A DNA stretch of 64,000 bases from Halopenitus sp041821145 (GCF_041821145.1 NZ_JBGUBC010000011.1:35873-99872), one strand, 5' to 3'; positions 32,611 to 41,897 are shown, numbered from the stretch's first letter. Notes: generated by a model from the letters alone, not told the origin. Translations and numbers: made by a program.

Positions 32611-34074
32611 ATGAGCTGGAAGGACGCCGCCGAACCAGTGCTCACGCGGATGCCGGGCGTTCGTCGTCCGGAGGGGCACGTTCCATTCAAACGGAAGCTC
32701 GCGTGGACTGGCGCCATCCTGATGGTGTATTTCTTCCTTACCAACATCAACCCGTTCGGACTGGCGGCGGGGCAGGGAAGCGACTTCTTCGGCCAGTTCC
32801 GTTCGATCATGGCCGGCGGACAGGGATCGCTTCTGCAGGTCGGGATCGGCCCGATCGTCACGGCGTCGATCGTCCTCCAGTTGCTCGGCGGCGCCAATCT
32901 GCTCGGGTTGGATACGGACGATCCACGCGATCAGGTCCTCTATCAGGGCCTCCAAAAGCTACTCGTGATCATCGTCACCGCGGTGACGGCGGCGCCGATG
33001 GTCTACTCGGGTGGATTCTTACCCGCCGATCCGGCAGTGGGTCGCGCGCTCTCGATAGGCACCTTCGGCGTGCAGACGCTTATCTTCACGCAGGTGTTCA
33101 TCGGCGGCGTTCTCATTCTGTTCATGGACGAGATCGTGAGCAAATGGGGCGTCGGTTCCGGTGTCGGCCTGTTCATCATTGCCGGCGTGAGCCAGCGCAT
33201 CGTCGGCGGGTTCTTCAGCTGGTCGGCGCTCGGTAACGTCGGCTTCTTCGCCAGTTGGTACGGGATCATCACCGGCGATCTGACGATCGGATCGGTGTTC
33301 ACCGCCGACGGGCTCCAGAACCTGCTTTTCGCACCAGGTAACGTGCTCGCGCTGTTCACGACGCTTTTCATCTTCATCGTCGTCGTCTACGCGGAGTCGG
33401 TCCGCGTTGAGATCCCGCTTTCACACGCCCGGGTCAAGGGCGCGCGGGGACGCTTCCCGGTGAAGCTCATCTACGCGTCGGTCCTCCCGATGATCCTCGT
33501 TCGCGCGCTGCAGGCGAACGTTCAGTTCCTCGGGCAGATCCTCAATCGGACGTGGACGGGCATGCCCACGTGGCTCGGCGTCTACGGCGATCAGGGGCAG
33601 CCGGTCTCGGGTGTGTTCTACTACCTGAACCCGATCCAGCAGCCCCAACAGTGGATGTGGTTCCTCGGTGAGACGGCCGCGGAGCCGTGGATGATCGCGA
33701 TCCGGATCGCCATTGACCTGACGGTCATGGTGGTCGGTGGCGCGGTCTTCGCCATCTTCTGGGTGGAGACGACCGGGATGGGCCCGGAGTCGACCGCCCA
33801 GCAGATACAGAACTCCGGGATGCAGATCCCCGGGTTCCGACGGAACCCACAGGTCGTAGAGAAGGTGATGGAACGATACATCCCGCAGGTGACCGTCATC
33901 GGCGGCGCGCTCGTCGGGCTACTCGCCGTGATGGCGAACATGCTCGGCACCGTCGGCGGCGTCTCCGGAACCGGACTACTGCTTGCAGTCTCGATCACCT
34001 ACAAGCTGTACGAGGAGATCGCAGAAGAGCAGTTGATGGAGATGCATCCGATGATGCGCCAGATGTTCGGATAG
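32611..34074 (+). CDS. secY: Protein translocase subunit SecY
   Basis: A 487-residue translocon channel with about ten membrane helices. MSWKDAAEPVLTRMPGVRRP is the cytoplasmic start; the plug region follows helix 1 (NINPFGLAAGQGSDFFGQFR); ESVRVEIPLSHARVKGARGR is the cytosolic loop that contacts the ribosome. As in other archaea it ends the spc cluster, so the channel is produced with the ribosome. A T-run and a GC hairpin follow. Confidence 0.97.
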   Translation: MSWKDAAEPVLTRMPGVRRPEGHVPFKRKLAWTGAILMVYFFLTNINPFGLAAGQGSDFFGQFRSIMAGGQGSLLQVGIGPIVTASIVLQLLGGANLLGLDTDDPRDQVLYQGLQKLLVIIVTAVTAAPMVYSGGFLPADPAVGRALSIGTFGVQTLIFTQVFIGGVLILFMDEIVSKWGVGSGVGLFIIAGVSQRIVGGFFSWSALGNVGFFASWYGIITGDLTIGSVFTADGLQNLLFAPGNVLALFTTLFIFIVVVYAESVRVEIPLSHARVKGARGRFPVKLIYASVLPMILVRALQANVQFLGQILNRTWTGMPTWLGVYGDQGQPVSGVFYYLNPIQQPQQWMWFLGETAAEPWMIAIRIAIDLTVMVVGGAVFAIFWVETTGMGPESTAQQIQNSGMQIPGFRRNPQVVEKVMERYIPQVTVIGGALVGLLAVMANMLGTVGGVSGTGLLLAVSITYKLYEEIAEEQLMEMHPMMRQMFG

Positions 34075-34090
34075 CTCTCTGAACATCCAC

Positions 34091-34140
34091 ATTTTTCCAC
34101 GGTCACAACTACCAGTAAGCGGTCGCTCCCCTCAGTAGGG
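34091..34140 (+). terminator. Putative end of the S10/spc transcription unit
   Basis: A five-T run (34092-34096) follows the secY stop by 17 nt, and a perfect hairpin cccct-cagt-agggg lies at 34127-34140. T-rich tracts are the usual archaeal termination signal; the hairpin could protect the 3' end. Confidence 0.4.
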
Positions 34141-34246
34141 GCAGTAGTCGCGATTACCGACTCGGACGATTTCTTCGATCAACTCTCCGACAGTCGGAGC
34201 GTCGCGCGAAGTGGGGCTCGATGAGGACGTCATCGCCGACGTCGGA

Positions 34247-35506
34247 TCACGCCACCAATAGCGAGCCGGCACCGAACCCGACGCCGACGGCGATCAACAC
34301 GAGGCTATACCCGAGAACGGGTCTGACGAGCTCGCGTGCGATCGTCGCGGCGAAGACCACCTTCACGAGAATCGACGCCGTCGTTCCCGCGATGACGCCC
34401 CAGATGGCGGTCGTCGAGGTGATCTGTCCGGTGCTCGCGAGCGTGACGGCAGTCGTTACGGCCGTCCCCGAGGAGACGAGGCCGGCGAGGAACGTCGTGA
34501 GGACGAATCCTCCGATGCCGAACGTCGCCTGGGCCGCCGCCGAGACCACGAGGACGATCAGAAACAGTACCCCGAAGGTGAGCGCGTTCTTCAGGCTGAA
34601 CGGCGAGGTGAGATCCGTCTCAACGTTCACGCGCCAGTCGCTCGTCAACATCGAAAGCACCACGCCGGCGACCGCGATCCCGCCGAGCGGTATCACGACG
34701 GTGATCGCCTCCGAGGGGATGAACGCCGCCACCACGAGCGCGTTCCGGATCGCCATCGCTGCGTTGGCCAGCAGGATGGCACCGATCGCGAGATCACGTA
34801 ACGCCGGATCGACGGTCGCGCGTTTCGCCATCTCCGCGATGACCGCCGTCGAGTTGACGAGCCCACCGAAGAACCCGGTGACTGCAAGTCCCCGTCCCTC
34901 GTAGCGTTTGACGAGCACGTAGTTGACGAAGCCGATGGCGCTTATCGCGATCACGAGAAGCCAAATAACGCGCGGCTGGATGGCGTTCCAGGGCCCCATC
35001 GTCTCGTCGGGCAACAACGGATATACCACGAACGCGAGGACCGCGAACTCCGTGGCTGACCGAACCTCCTCTTTCGAGAGCCCCCACGCGAACTCGTGGA
35101 GTTCGCGTTTCAACACCAACAACAGCGAGGACAGGACGGCGACCGTCACTCCCTCGATGTAGAGCCCCTCACCGACGAGTGCTCCGATACTGTAGGCGAC
35201 GAGCATGGACATCGACGTCGTCAACGAGAGGCCGTCGTGGTCCTCCCGAGTGAGACTGCGGACCGCGAGCAAAACGGCGTGAGCGACGATCAACACGCCG
35301 CCGACGAGGAGGAGCAGGTCGCTTTCTAAGACGATGAACACCGCACCGAGGAGGCTTATCAATGCGAACGTACGGATGCCTGCAGTCTTCTGGGACCACT
35401 CCCGTTCGAGCCCCAAAAACAGCCCGAGAGCCGTCGCGATCACGAGCCGCGTCACTGTCCCGTCGAGTTCGGCCACCAGCGTCGGCTCGATCCCGGTCTG
35501 GATCAT
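34247..35506 (-). CDS. MgtC/DUF4010-type membrane protein
   Basis: A 419-residue integral membrane protein. The N-terminal part (ATALGLFLGLEREWSQKTAGIRT) is the MgtC/SapB signature, and the C-terminal half is a DUF4010 domain with GFFGGLVNSTAVIAEMAK and LAGLVSSGTAVTTAVT. About 11 hydrophobic segments. Relatives are linked to Mg2+ homeostasis, but transport is unproven. Start 35506 is preferred because GGGAGG lies 8 nt upstream on the minus strand; a GTG at 35629 would add 41 polar residues. It converges on secY. Confidence 0.85.
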   Translation of the reverse strand: MIQTGIEPTLVAELDGTVTRLVIATALGLFLGLEREWSQKTAGIRTFALISLLGAVFIVLESDLLLLVGGVLIVAHAVLLAVRSLTREDHDGLSLTTSMSMLVAYSIGALVGEGLYIEGVTVAVLSSLLLVLKRELHEFAWGLSKEEVRSATEFAVLAFVVYPLLPDETMGPWNAIQPRVIWLLVIAISAIGFVNYVLVKRYEGRGLAVTGFFGGLVNSTAVIAEMAKRATVDPALRDLAIGAILLANAAMAIRNALVVAAFIPSEAITVVIPLGGIAVAGVVLSMLTSDWRVNVETDLTSPFSLKNALTFGVLFLIVLVVSAAAQATFGIGGFVLTTFLAGLVSSGTAVTTAVTLASTGQITSTTAIWGVIAGTTASILVKVVFAATIARELVRPVLGYSLVLIAVGVGFGAGSLLVA

Positions 35507-35669
35507 TTCGGACGCCTCCCAATCCGGGCGGCCCTCCGCACCGATCGCTCCCCGCTTTGCGTTCCCGTCCGCATCGATCGACGGACCGGTGATCGATCGC
35601 GATCCGGTCCGTTCCCCGGGGTCATACACGAACGTTCGGTGGGGTCGACCGAATAGGTTACGAATGTCA

Positions 35670-35697
35670 ACATATGACTATATAGACTATATATTCC
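35670..35697 (-). promoter_or_regulatory. AT-rich promoter region of the MgtC/DUF4010 gene
   Basis: Minus-strand aatatatagtctatatagtc, the strongest AT-rich stretch nearby, with two overlapping TATA-like words. Transcription would begin near 35650, giving a leader of about 140 nt to the ATG at 35506 or about 20 nt to the GTG at 35629. Confidence 0.55.
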
Positions 35698-35716
35698 CGT
35701 CTCGGATACCCCGTAT

Positions 35717-36637
35717 TCACGTACTCACCATTTCAATACGGTCCTGGACGTGCTCTAGAATCGTGTCGAGCGCCCGGTCCTCAGCCTCGATCGCTCGAAG
35801 CGTTCGCAAGATCGAGGGGTCGAGCGGCGGTCCAAGAACGAAGAACGCACCGCCGGTGGCAGTCGCCCGGAGCACCCACCTCACAGCGGACGCGATCGGT
35901 GAGATCCCGACATCGGTCAAGACGATCGCGACACGCCAAGCTTGCTCGCGGCCCTCTTTCATCGAGAATAGGGTGCCAGACTCATCGAGCCGCCCGAACA
36001 CGGCATCGATATCATCGACACCGGCCGCGTAGATCTCGGCGAGTGCATCCTGTTGGGCGTCGATAAGACGGGCTAGAATGTCGTTGATAGCGCGATGATC
36101 GGCGTATTTCTGCGCTCGATCCGGGTCGATGCCGACCGCCTGGAGCGTCAGCGCGAGATCGTAGTTGATGTGAGCGTTGACGCCGAGAAAGACATCCTGA
36201 ACGACGAGTGCGTCGCCACGGATGGCGGTGCCGAACGCGATTCGCCAGGGATCCGGAACTGCCTCGAGATGTCCGCGTTCGAACGCGAGAAACGCCCTTC
36301 GATAGTGGTTCGCGAACGTGATCACGTATTGTCGCATCCAGTCCGGATCGAGGAACGTCCCGCGTTCGATCGCTTCGTGGACGTCGCGAGTCATTCGTGC
36401 GTAGATGGTCAAGAACACGGCGCGCCGGTCACCCCGTTCCCGTAATCGGGACTCGAGTCGCGACAGGTCCGCGGCGGCTTCAGTGACCGATTCAAAGGGC
36501 TGATCCACGACGTCGATGAGTGCCGGATCTGGAGTCGAAGGTGGCGCAAACGTCTCGACTTCGCCCCGAAGCGCGAGAGACACCGCTCGGAGTGTGCTGC
36601 CATCAACCAGACGAGCGGCGTCAGTATATCCGGTCAT
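35717..36637 (-). CDS. DUF5995 family protein
   Basis: A 306-residue soluble, mainly helical protein. The segment VFLGVNAHINYDLALTLQAVG (near residue 150) is the DUF5995 landmark, with ANHYRRAF before it. A hydrophobic stretch near residues 255-275 (ATATGGAFFVLGPPL) could contact a membrane. DUF5995 proteins occur in bacteria and haloarchaea without an assigned function. Monocistronic; a TATA-like aaactatttg lies about 40 nt upstream. Confidence 0.82.
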   Translation of the reverse strand: MTGYTDAARLVDGSTLRAVSLALRGEVETFAPPSTPDPALIDVVDQPFESVTEAAADLSRLESRLRERGDRRAVFLTIYARMTRDVHEAIERGTFLDPDWMRQYVITFANHYRRAFLAFERGHLEAVPDPWRIAFGTAIRGDALVVQDVFLGVNAHINYDLALTLQAVGIDPDRAQKYADHRAINDILARLIDAQQDALAEIYAAGVDDIDAVFGRLDESGTLFSMKEGREQAWRVAIVLTDVGISPIASAVRWVLRATATGGAFFVLGPPLDPSILRTLRAIEAEDRALDTILEHVQDRIEMVST

Positions 36638-36945
36638 AGGATCAGAACGGGCATTGGTAGTTCCGCAGGCAGCAAATAGTTTCGTCCGACGATCGAGATC
36701 CCGGGAGCGCCACCTCGTCCCGGACTGAAGCTGTTTTCGGGGAAAAGCGACTCCGCGCTCAGTGATGCCCCCGCCATCCGGTCTCGTGGAGTTCTCGAAA
36801 TCGGATGAGGGACTTACCTTGGATCAGGATGGTGAACGATCCCGTAGCGGTCGTTCAACACGGTGGTATCGAGCCCCGTTTCACCGATATCGGAGCGGAG
36901 GGTCCGACCACAAGGGCCATTTCCGTTCGGTTCCTATACCAGAAC
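36638..36945. other. 308-bp divergent spacer
   Basis: Between DUF5995 and the HAD gene. It contains the probable DUF5995 promoter (minus strand, 36673-36682). No extra gene is supported. The plus frame of the HAD gene is open back to 36805 but the 47 residues (RDLPWIRMVNDPVAVV and onwards) do not look like the family and no good TATA box decides the start. Confidence 0.5.
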
Positions 36946-37656
36946 ATGCTCGAGGGCGCGTACGACTTTCACCTGTTCGACCTCGACGGGACGCTGGTCG
37001 ACGCCGAATGGGAGTATACGCGCGGGGTCTTCGACCGGGTTGGGGACCGGATCGGTCGGTCGTTCTCGGATGAACGGGTTCGAACTCTCTGGCACGGGCT
37101 CTCCGGCTCCCGCAACGAGACGCTCCGGGCGTGGGGGATCGATCCCGCTGAGTTCTGGCCGGCGTTTCACGCCGCAGAGAACCCACTCGAACGCGCGGAG
37201 TCGACCTATCTCCATCCGGACGCCGAGCGCGTGCTTGCGACCCTGGACGGTCCCACGGGATTGATCACTCACTGTCAGTCGTTTCTTACCGAGCCGGTCC
37301 TCGATCGACTCGACCTTCACGACTACTTCGATACGGTCGTCTGCTGTGACGAGGAGATCGGCTGGAAGCCGGATCCCGACCCGCTTCGGATGGCAATGGC
37401 GGATCTCGGGGTCGATCCAAAGGCGGAGCGTGGCTACTACGCCGGTGACGGCGAGGCCGACGTCGGCGCCGCCTGGAACGCGGGGATCGACGCGGTCCAC
37501 GTCGAGCGGCTCGGCCACGACAAGCGGGGGCGGTGCGTGCTCGGCGACTACCGCGTCGACCGCCTCGACGAGCTTCTCGAAAGCGACGGTCCGCTCGATC
37601 AGGGCGGGTGTCTCGAGGAGACTAAGAGAGCGGACGCTGCAGTCGGTCTGAAGTAA
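36946..37656 (+). CDS. HAD-superfamily hydrolase (phosphoglycolate-phosphatase-like)
   Basis: A 236-residue phosphatase. The nucleophile motif FDLDGTLVDAEWEY is at residue 10, motif II is LITHCQS near 107, the Lys motif GWKPDPDPLRMA near 141, and the final acidic motif YYAGDGEADVGAAWNAG near 165. The helical cap after motif I fits subfamily IA enzymes such as phosphoglycolate phosphatase. The physiological substrate is open. It converges on panB with a 6-nt gap. Confidence 0.87.
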   Translation: MLEGAYDFHLFDLDGTLVDAEWEYTRGVFDRVGDRIGRSFSDERVRTLWHGLSGSRNETLRAWGIDPAEFWPAFHAAENPLERAESTYLHPDAERVLATLDGPTGLITHCQSFLTEPVLDRLDLHDYFDTVVCCDEEIGWKPDPDPLRMAMADLGVDPKAERGYYAGDGEADVGAAWNAGIDAVHVERLGHDKRGRCVLGDYRVDRLDELLESDGPLDQGGCLEETKRADAAVGLK

Positions 37657-37662
37657 CCGGAC

Positions 37663-38475
37663 TCACTCGAGATCCTCGATATCCTCCTCGACGTGGCTGT
37701 GTTCGGGACCGGGGAAGTCCCCGCTTTTGACGGCCTCCTGGTAGGACTCGACCGCCCGTCGCATCTCGCCGCGAACGTCGCCGAACCGCTTGGAGAACGG
37801 CGGCGACCAGTCGGCCATCCCGAGCACGTCCGTACTGACGAGCACCTGTCCGTCACAGTGGGGGCCCGCGCCGATCCCGATCGTGGGGATCTCGAGTCGA
37901 TCGGTTATCGCCGCCGCGAGGTTCGATGGAACGTGTTCTATCACCACGGCGAACGCTCCGGCGTCCTCGTGAGCCTCCGCGAGTTCGATCGTCTCCTCGG
38001 CGGCCGCTCGATCGGTTCCCTGTCGGGGATAGCCGCCGAGCTCGTTGACGTGTTGTGGCGTCAATCCGAGATGAGCCATCACCGGAATCCCGACGTCGGA
38101 GAGCGCTTCCGTCAGGGCAACGGTGTGGGGGCCGCTTTCGATCTTCACGGCGTCTGCGCCCTCCTCTTTGAGGAGTCGCCCGGCGTTGTGGACCGATTCG
38201 GCCTGCTCGACGCCGAAGGATAAAAACGGGAGGTCAGCGACGACGAGCACGTCCTCGGTCGCACGGACGACGGCACCCGTTCGGCTCGCGACGTCCTCCA
38301 TCGTCACCGGCAGCGTCGAATCGTATCCCAGTACGGCGTTTCCCATGCTGTCGCCGACCAGAATGACGTCGATGCCGACCTCGTCAATGACCGCTGCCGT
38401 CGGTGCGTCATAGGCGGTCAACATCGTGATCGGGTCCTCCCCTGCCCGTCTCCGGAGATCGCGTGTCGTCGGCAT
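37663..38475 (-). CDS. panB: 3-methyl-2-oxobutanoate hydroxymethyltransferase
   Basis: PanB adds a hydroxymethyl group from methylene-tetrahydrofolate (or an archaeal analogue) to 2-oxoisovalerate, giving ketopantoate for CoA. A 270-residue TIM barrel with MLTAYDAPTAAVIDEVGID, ILVGDSMGNAVLGYDST (metal-ligand Asp), AHLGLTPQH, and IGIGAGPHCDGQVLV. A TATA box 27 nt before the ATG indicates a leaderless mRNA. Its substrate is made by IlvD, also in this window. Confidence 0.97.
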   Translation of the reverse strand: MPTTRDLRRRAGEDPITMLTAYDAPTAAVIDEVGIDVILVGDSMGNAVLGYDSTLPVTMEDVASRTGAVVRATEDVLVVADLPFLSFGVEQAESVHNAGRLLKEEGADAVKIESGPHTVALTEALSDVGIPVMAHLGLTPQHVNELGGYPRQGTDRAAAEETIELAEAHEDAGAFAVVIEHVPSNLAAAITDRLEIPTIGIGAGPHCDGQVLVSTDVLGMADWSPPFSKRFGDVRGEMRRAVESYQEAVKSGDFPGPEHSHVEEDIEDLE

Positions 38476-38498
38476 ACACGACGGTTCCGCGGTCGGCG

Positions 38499-38507
38499 CT
38501 TAAATCG
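38499..38507 (-). promoter_or_regulatory. TATA box of panB
   Basis: Minus-strand gatttaagc centred 27-28 nt before the panB ATG. Confidence 0.65.
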
Positions 38508-38539
38508 GTCGGGTCTTCGAATCGACGCCATCGGCGATC

Positions 38540-38580
38540 CCACGATTCGACGATTGAATTCCACGATTCGACGATCGAAC
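38540..38580. repeat. Two tandem copies of a 20-21-bp repeat in the panB/DUF5822 divergent promoter
   Basis: ccacgattcgacgattgaat (38540-38559) is followed directly by ccacgattcgacgatcgaac (38561-38580), differing at only two positions. It lies between the two divergent TATA boxes, a position suited to a shared regulator. Confidence 0.7.
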
Positions 38581-38588
38581 CCCGCAGG

Positions 38589-38597
38589 TTCATACGC
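38589..38597 (+). promoter_or_regulatory. TATA-like element of the DUF5822 gene
   Basis: Sequence ttcatacgc centred 26-27 nt before the GTG at 38619; supports the GTG start. Confidence 0.45.
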
Positions 38598-38618
38598 GAT
38601 GGGGGCCAAGACGGACGC

Positions 38619-38954
38619 GTGCAACCCGTCGAACGGACCGAAGTCGAGGGCGTCGACTACGGATGGGTGATGCAGACCACCTTCGTCGTGACGATCCTCG
38701 TCGGCGCTCCGGCGGTCGCGCTCCTCTCGACGCAGGTCGTCCTCGAAACGTGGGGATCGCGCGTGCTCTTTGCCGTCCGCGTCGGCGCACCCGTCTGGTT
38801 TCTGACCGCGATCGTCGTCTTCGCGTATGCAAAACGCACTGACGCCGGCGACGTCGTCTCCCCGGATTCGGATCGGGACACGACCGACGACGCGACTTCC
38901 GATTCCGGGGACGTTTCGCCCCTCGGCCCGGACGATGGATCCGACTCCGAATGA
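38619..38954 (+). CDS. DUF5822-type small membrane protein
   Basis: A 111-residue protein starting MQPVERTEVEGVDYGWVMQT (GTG start), with two membrane helices (about residues 18-38 and 48-68) and an acidic cytoplasmic-type tail. Haloarchaeal family of unknown function. The GTG is chosen by the TATA-like element 26-27 nt upstream; the frame is open farther but lacks family character. Confidence 0.78.
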   Translation: MQPVERTEVEGVDYGWVMQTTFVVTILVGAPAVALLSTQVVLETWGSRVLFAVRVGAPVWFLTAIVVFAYAKRTDAGDVVSPDSDRDTTDDATSDSGDVSPLGPDDGSDSE

Positions 38955-39059
38955 CCGGCTTCTGACGTCCGGAATCGGGATCAGTTCGACGATCGACGAT
39001 TCGGGATACCACGAAGAACCGATAGAGTCAGGTATCCGCTTGCGGAAAGACCGACAGGA

Positions 39060-40922
39060 ATGTTCGATACGGTCCTTGTGGCTAACCGCGGCGAAATCGC
39101 GGTCCGCGTCATGCGCGCGTGCGAGGAGTTGGGGATCGACACGGTCGCGGTGTACAGCGACGCCGACAAACACGCCGGCCACGTGCGATACGCTGATTCG
39201 GCCTACAACGTTGGACCTGCCCGCGCGGCCGACTCCTATCTCGACCAGGAGGCGATCCTCGAGGTAGCACGGAAGGCCGACGCCGACGCCATCCATCCCG
39301 GATACGGCTTTCTGGCCGAGAACGCGACGTTCGCAGACCGGGTGGAACGCGAGGATGGGATCACGTGGATCGGCCCCGCAAGCGAGTCGATGGAGCAACT
39401 TGGCGAGAAGACGAAGGCCCGCCGGGCCATGCAGGAGGCCGACGTACCTATCGTTCCCGGCACGACCGAACCGGTCGAGGACGTCGCGGCCATCCACGCC
39501 TTCGGCGAGGAGCACGGCTACCCGATCGCGATCAAAGCCGAAGGCGGCGGTGGCGGACGCGGCATGAAGGTCCTTCGTGATCCCGAGGAAGCCGCCTCGA
39601 AACTGGAGTCCGCGAAACGTGAAGGCGAGGCGTACTTCTCGAACGACTCCGTCTACCTGGAACGATATCTGGAGAATCCACGCCACGTCGAGGTCCAGAT
39701 CGTCGCCGATCGCCACGGAAACGTGATCCATCTCGGGGAACGGGACTGTTCACTCCAGCGCCGTCACCAGAAGGTGATCGAGGAGGCACCCTCGCCCGCG
39801 CTCTCGGAGGGGCTTCGCGAGCAGATCGGCGAGGCGGCACGTCGCGGCGTGGCCGAGAGCGGCTACTACAACGCCGGGACCGTCGAGTTCCTCCTCGAGG
39901 AGGATCCCGATCGGGACCCCGATGATCCTCTCGGCCCGGAGACGAATTTCTATTTCCTGGAGGTTAACACCCGCATCCAGGTCGAACACACCGTCACCGA
40001 GGAACTCACCGGGATCGACATCGTCAAACAGCAGTTGCGGATCGCGGCCGGCGAGATGCTGTCGGTCGAACAGGACGATATCGAACTCGATGGACATGCG
40101 ATCGAGTTCCGGATCAACGCGGAGAACGCCGCCGAGGAGTTCCAGCCCGCAAGCGACGGAACCCTCGAGACCTACGATCCTCCGGGCGGGATCGGCGTGC
40201 GTCTCGACGATGCGCTCCGTGCGGGCGACGATCTGGTCACCGATTACGACTCGATGATCGCGAAGCTGATCGTCTGGGGCGACGACCGCGAGGAATGTCT
40301 CGCCCGGTCGCGGCGCGCGCTGGCCGAGTACGACATCGAGGGCGTCACCACCATCGTCCCGTTCCACCGGCTGATGCTCGAGAACGACCGGTTCGTCGAG
40401 GGCACCCACACGACGAAATATCTCGACGAGAAACTCGATCCCGATCTGATCGCGGACGCACAGCGACGATGGGGGCCCGAACAGGCTCCGCCGGCAAGCG
40501 CTGACTCGGACGACGAGGAGGACGCCGAGGAACGCGAGTTCACCGTCGAGGTGAACGGCAAACGCTTCGACGTTTCACTCGAAGAGCATGGCGCACCCGC
40601 GATCAACGTTCCGGAGGGCGCCGGATCCACGGATCGACCCTCACGCCCACAGTCAGCGCCCGACTCGGAGACGGACTCGGGAAGCGACTCCGTCGAGGTC
40701 GCCGAGGGTGGAGAGGCGATCGACGCCGAGATGCAGGGGACGATCCTCTCCGTCGACGTCGCAGAGGACGATGAGGTCGGTGCTGGCGACGTCGTCTGCG
40801 TACTGGAGGCGATGAAGATGGAAAACGACGTCGTCGCCGAACGCGGGGGCACCGTTTCGAGCGTCCACGTCTCGGAAGGCGACAGCGTGGACATGGGCGA
40901 CGTGCTCGTCGTTCTGGAGTGA
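39060..40922 (+). CDS. Biotin carboxylase / biotin carboxyl carrier subunit (acyl-CoA carboxylase alpha)
   Basis: A 620-residue subunit that carboxylates its own biotin for acetyl- or propionyl-CoA carboxylase. The biotin carboxylase domain (1-450) shows LVANRGEIAVRVMRACEELG, the ATP-grasp loop EGGGGGRGMKV and FLEVNTRIQVEHTVTEE. An acidic linker (480-540) leads to the BCCP domain, with the biotinyl lysine K586 in EAMKMEND. The carboxyltransferase beta subunit and biotin ligase are not nearby. In haloarchaea this subunit serves propionyl-CoA carboxylase and 3-hydroxybutyrate co-polymer metabolism. Confidence 0.96.
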   Translation: MFDTVLVANRGEIAVRVMRACEELGIDTVAVYSDADKHAGHVRYADSAYNVGPARAADSYLDQEAILEVARKADADAIHPGYGFLAENATFADRVEREDGITWIGPASESMEQLGEKTKARRAMQEADVPIVPGTTEPVEDVAAIHAFGEEHGYPIAIKAEGGGGGRGMKVLRDPEEAASKLESAKREGEAYFSNDSVYLERYLENPRHVEVQIVADRHGNVIHLGERDCSLQRRHQKVIEEAPSPALSEGLREQIGEAARRGVAESGYYNAGTVEFLLEEDPDRDPDDPLGPETNFYFLEVNTRIQVEHTVTEELTGIDIVKQQLRIAAGEMLSVEQDDIELDGHAIEFRINAENAAEEFQPASDGTLETYDPPGGIGVRLDDALRAGDDLVTDYDSMIAKLIVWGDDREECLARSRRALAEYDIEGVTTIVPFHRLMLENDRFVEGTHTTKYLDEKLDPDLIADAQRRWGPEQAPPASADSDDEEDAEEREFTVEVNGKRFDVSLEEHGAPAINVPEGAGSTDRPSRPQSAPDSETDSGSDSVEVAEGGEAIDAEMQGTILSVDVAEDDEVGAGDVVCVLEAMKMENDVVAERGGTVSSVHVSEGDSVDMGDVLVVLE

Positions 40923-40945
40923 CGATCACGATTGCGGATTCGTGA

Positions 40946-41326
40946 TCACTCGCCGATCAATCGATCGAGTTCCTGGAAGTATCGCTCGCGTGGACGCTGG
41001 TATTGCTCTCGATAGTCGATCTCGCCGACCGCGAATCGCTCGGCGACGTCGCCAGCAGCTTCCAGGGCCTCGCCGCGTTCGTCGTAGGTCTCCGCGACCG
41101 CCTCGATCTCCGGTTCGAGGAACAACACGACGTGCCACTCGTCCGTCCGATACTGGCCGGCACCGGGACGTCGGCGTCTGGATCCGTTGGTCACGTAGAT
41201 CGTCGGCAGACATGCCGCAGGAACGACGTCCTCGGTGAACACGTCCGGACGGAAGACGAGAATGATACGCCCCTCCGGCTCCTCGTTCCAGACGCGCCAG
41301 CCGTCGGGTAACTCGGGAAGATCCAT
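40946..41326 (-). CDS. DUF5820-type protein
   Basis: A 126-residue soluble protein starting MDLPELPDGWRVWNEEPEGR; ILVFRPDVF and EWHVVLFLEPE are family-like. No known function. Start 41326 is chosen because a TATA-like ctttcaag lies about 26 nt upstream; the ATG three codons earlier (41335) is possible. Confidence 0.78.
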   Translation of the reverse strand: MDLPELPDGWRVWNEEPEGRIILVFRPDVFTEDVVPAACLPTIYVTNGSRRRRPGAGQYRTDEWHVVLFLEPEIEAVAETYDERGEALEAAGDVAERFAVGEIDYREQYQRPRERYFQELDRLIGE

Positions 41327-41396
41327 GTCCCACATTAAACGCGATCGCTTGAAAGGATCGCGCTCTTCGATCGCCCCGTGCGTCGCGTTCCGCCGG

Positions 41397-41897
41397 TCAG
41401 TGGCGATCAGGGCGGGCGAGCGAAAGCGGATCGACGATCCCGCGTTCGGCGAGCGCGAGCGCACAGAGGCCGAGGCTTATCATGACGAACCCGACGAGCG
41501 CCAGCCGCGGGATCGTGAACACGCCGAAGCCCCGCCAGAGGACCGCCGCACACGATCCGTCGACGCCACAGGTGAGACCCGAGGTTACCTGAAGGGACAC
41601 GTGATAGGCGGAGACGACGATCCCGAGACCTGAAAACGGAAGCGCAGTCCGCCAGACGCCGCTCCGATCCTCGTAGGTGGCGATACCGAGAATAACGACG
41701 AGCGGGTACATCAACAGTCGCTGATACCAACACAGCACACACGGCACCAGCCCCAACACCTCGCTGAAGTACAGGCTCCCGCCCATCGCGATCGTCGCCG
41801 TGAGCGTACAGACGGCCAAGACGGTTCGGTCACGCACGGTCGATCGACGACAGAGCGCGAGGACCGATAAAGGGTCTGTTCGGTCGGTCTCATTCAA
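41397..41897 (-). CDS. dsbB: Disulfide bond formation protein DsbB
   Basis: A 166-residue membrane protein with four helices. The first redox pair is CVLCWYQR (C53, C56), and the second is C110 and C116 in the next outward loop (TCGVDGSC), so both DsbB disulfides can form. It would pass electrons from a DsbA-like thiol oxidase to quinone at the membrane. No dsbA is in the window. The start may be the GTG at 41837, which would remove the 20-residue polar N-terminus; 41897 lies 40 nt after the tRNA-Glu 3' end on the same strand. Confidence 0.88.
   Translation of the reverse strand: MNETDRTDPLSVLALCRRSTVRDRTVLAVCTLTATIAMGGSLYFSEVLGLVPCVLCWYQRLLMYPLVVILGIATYEDRSGVWRTALPFSGLGIVVSAYHVSLQVTSGLTCGVDGSCAAVLWRGFGVFTIPRLALVGFVMISLGLCALALAERGIVDPLSLARPDRH

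Noticed and set aside
34247..35629. GTG 35629 as start of the MgtC/DUF4010 gene
   Set aside because: The 41 extra residues are polar and not family-like, and GGGAGG sits 8 nt before the ATG at 35506. It remains possible because an AT-rich promoter lies just upstream of 35629.
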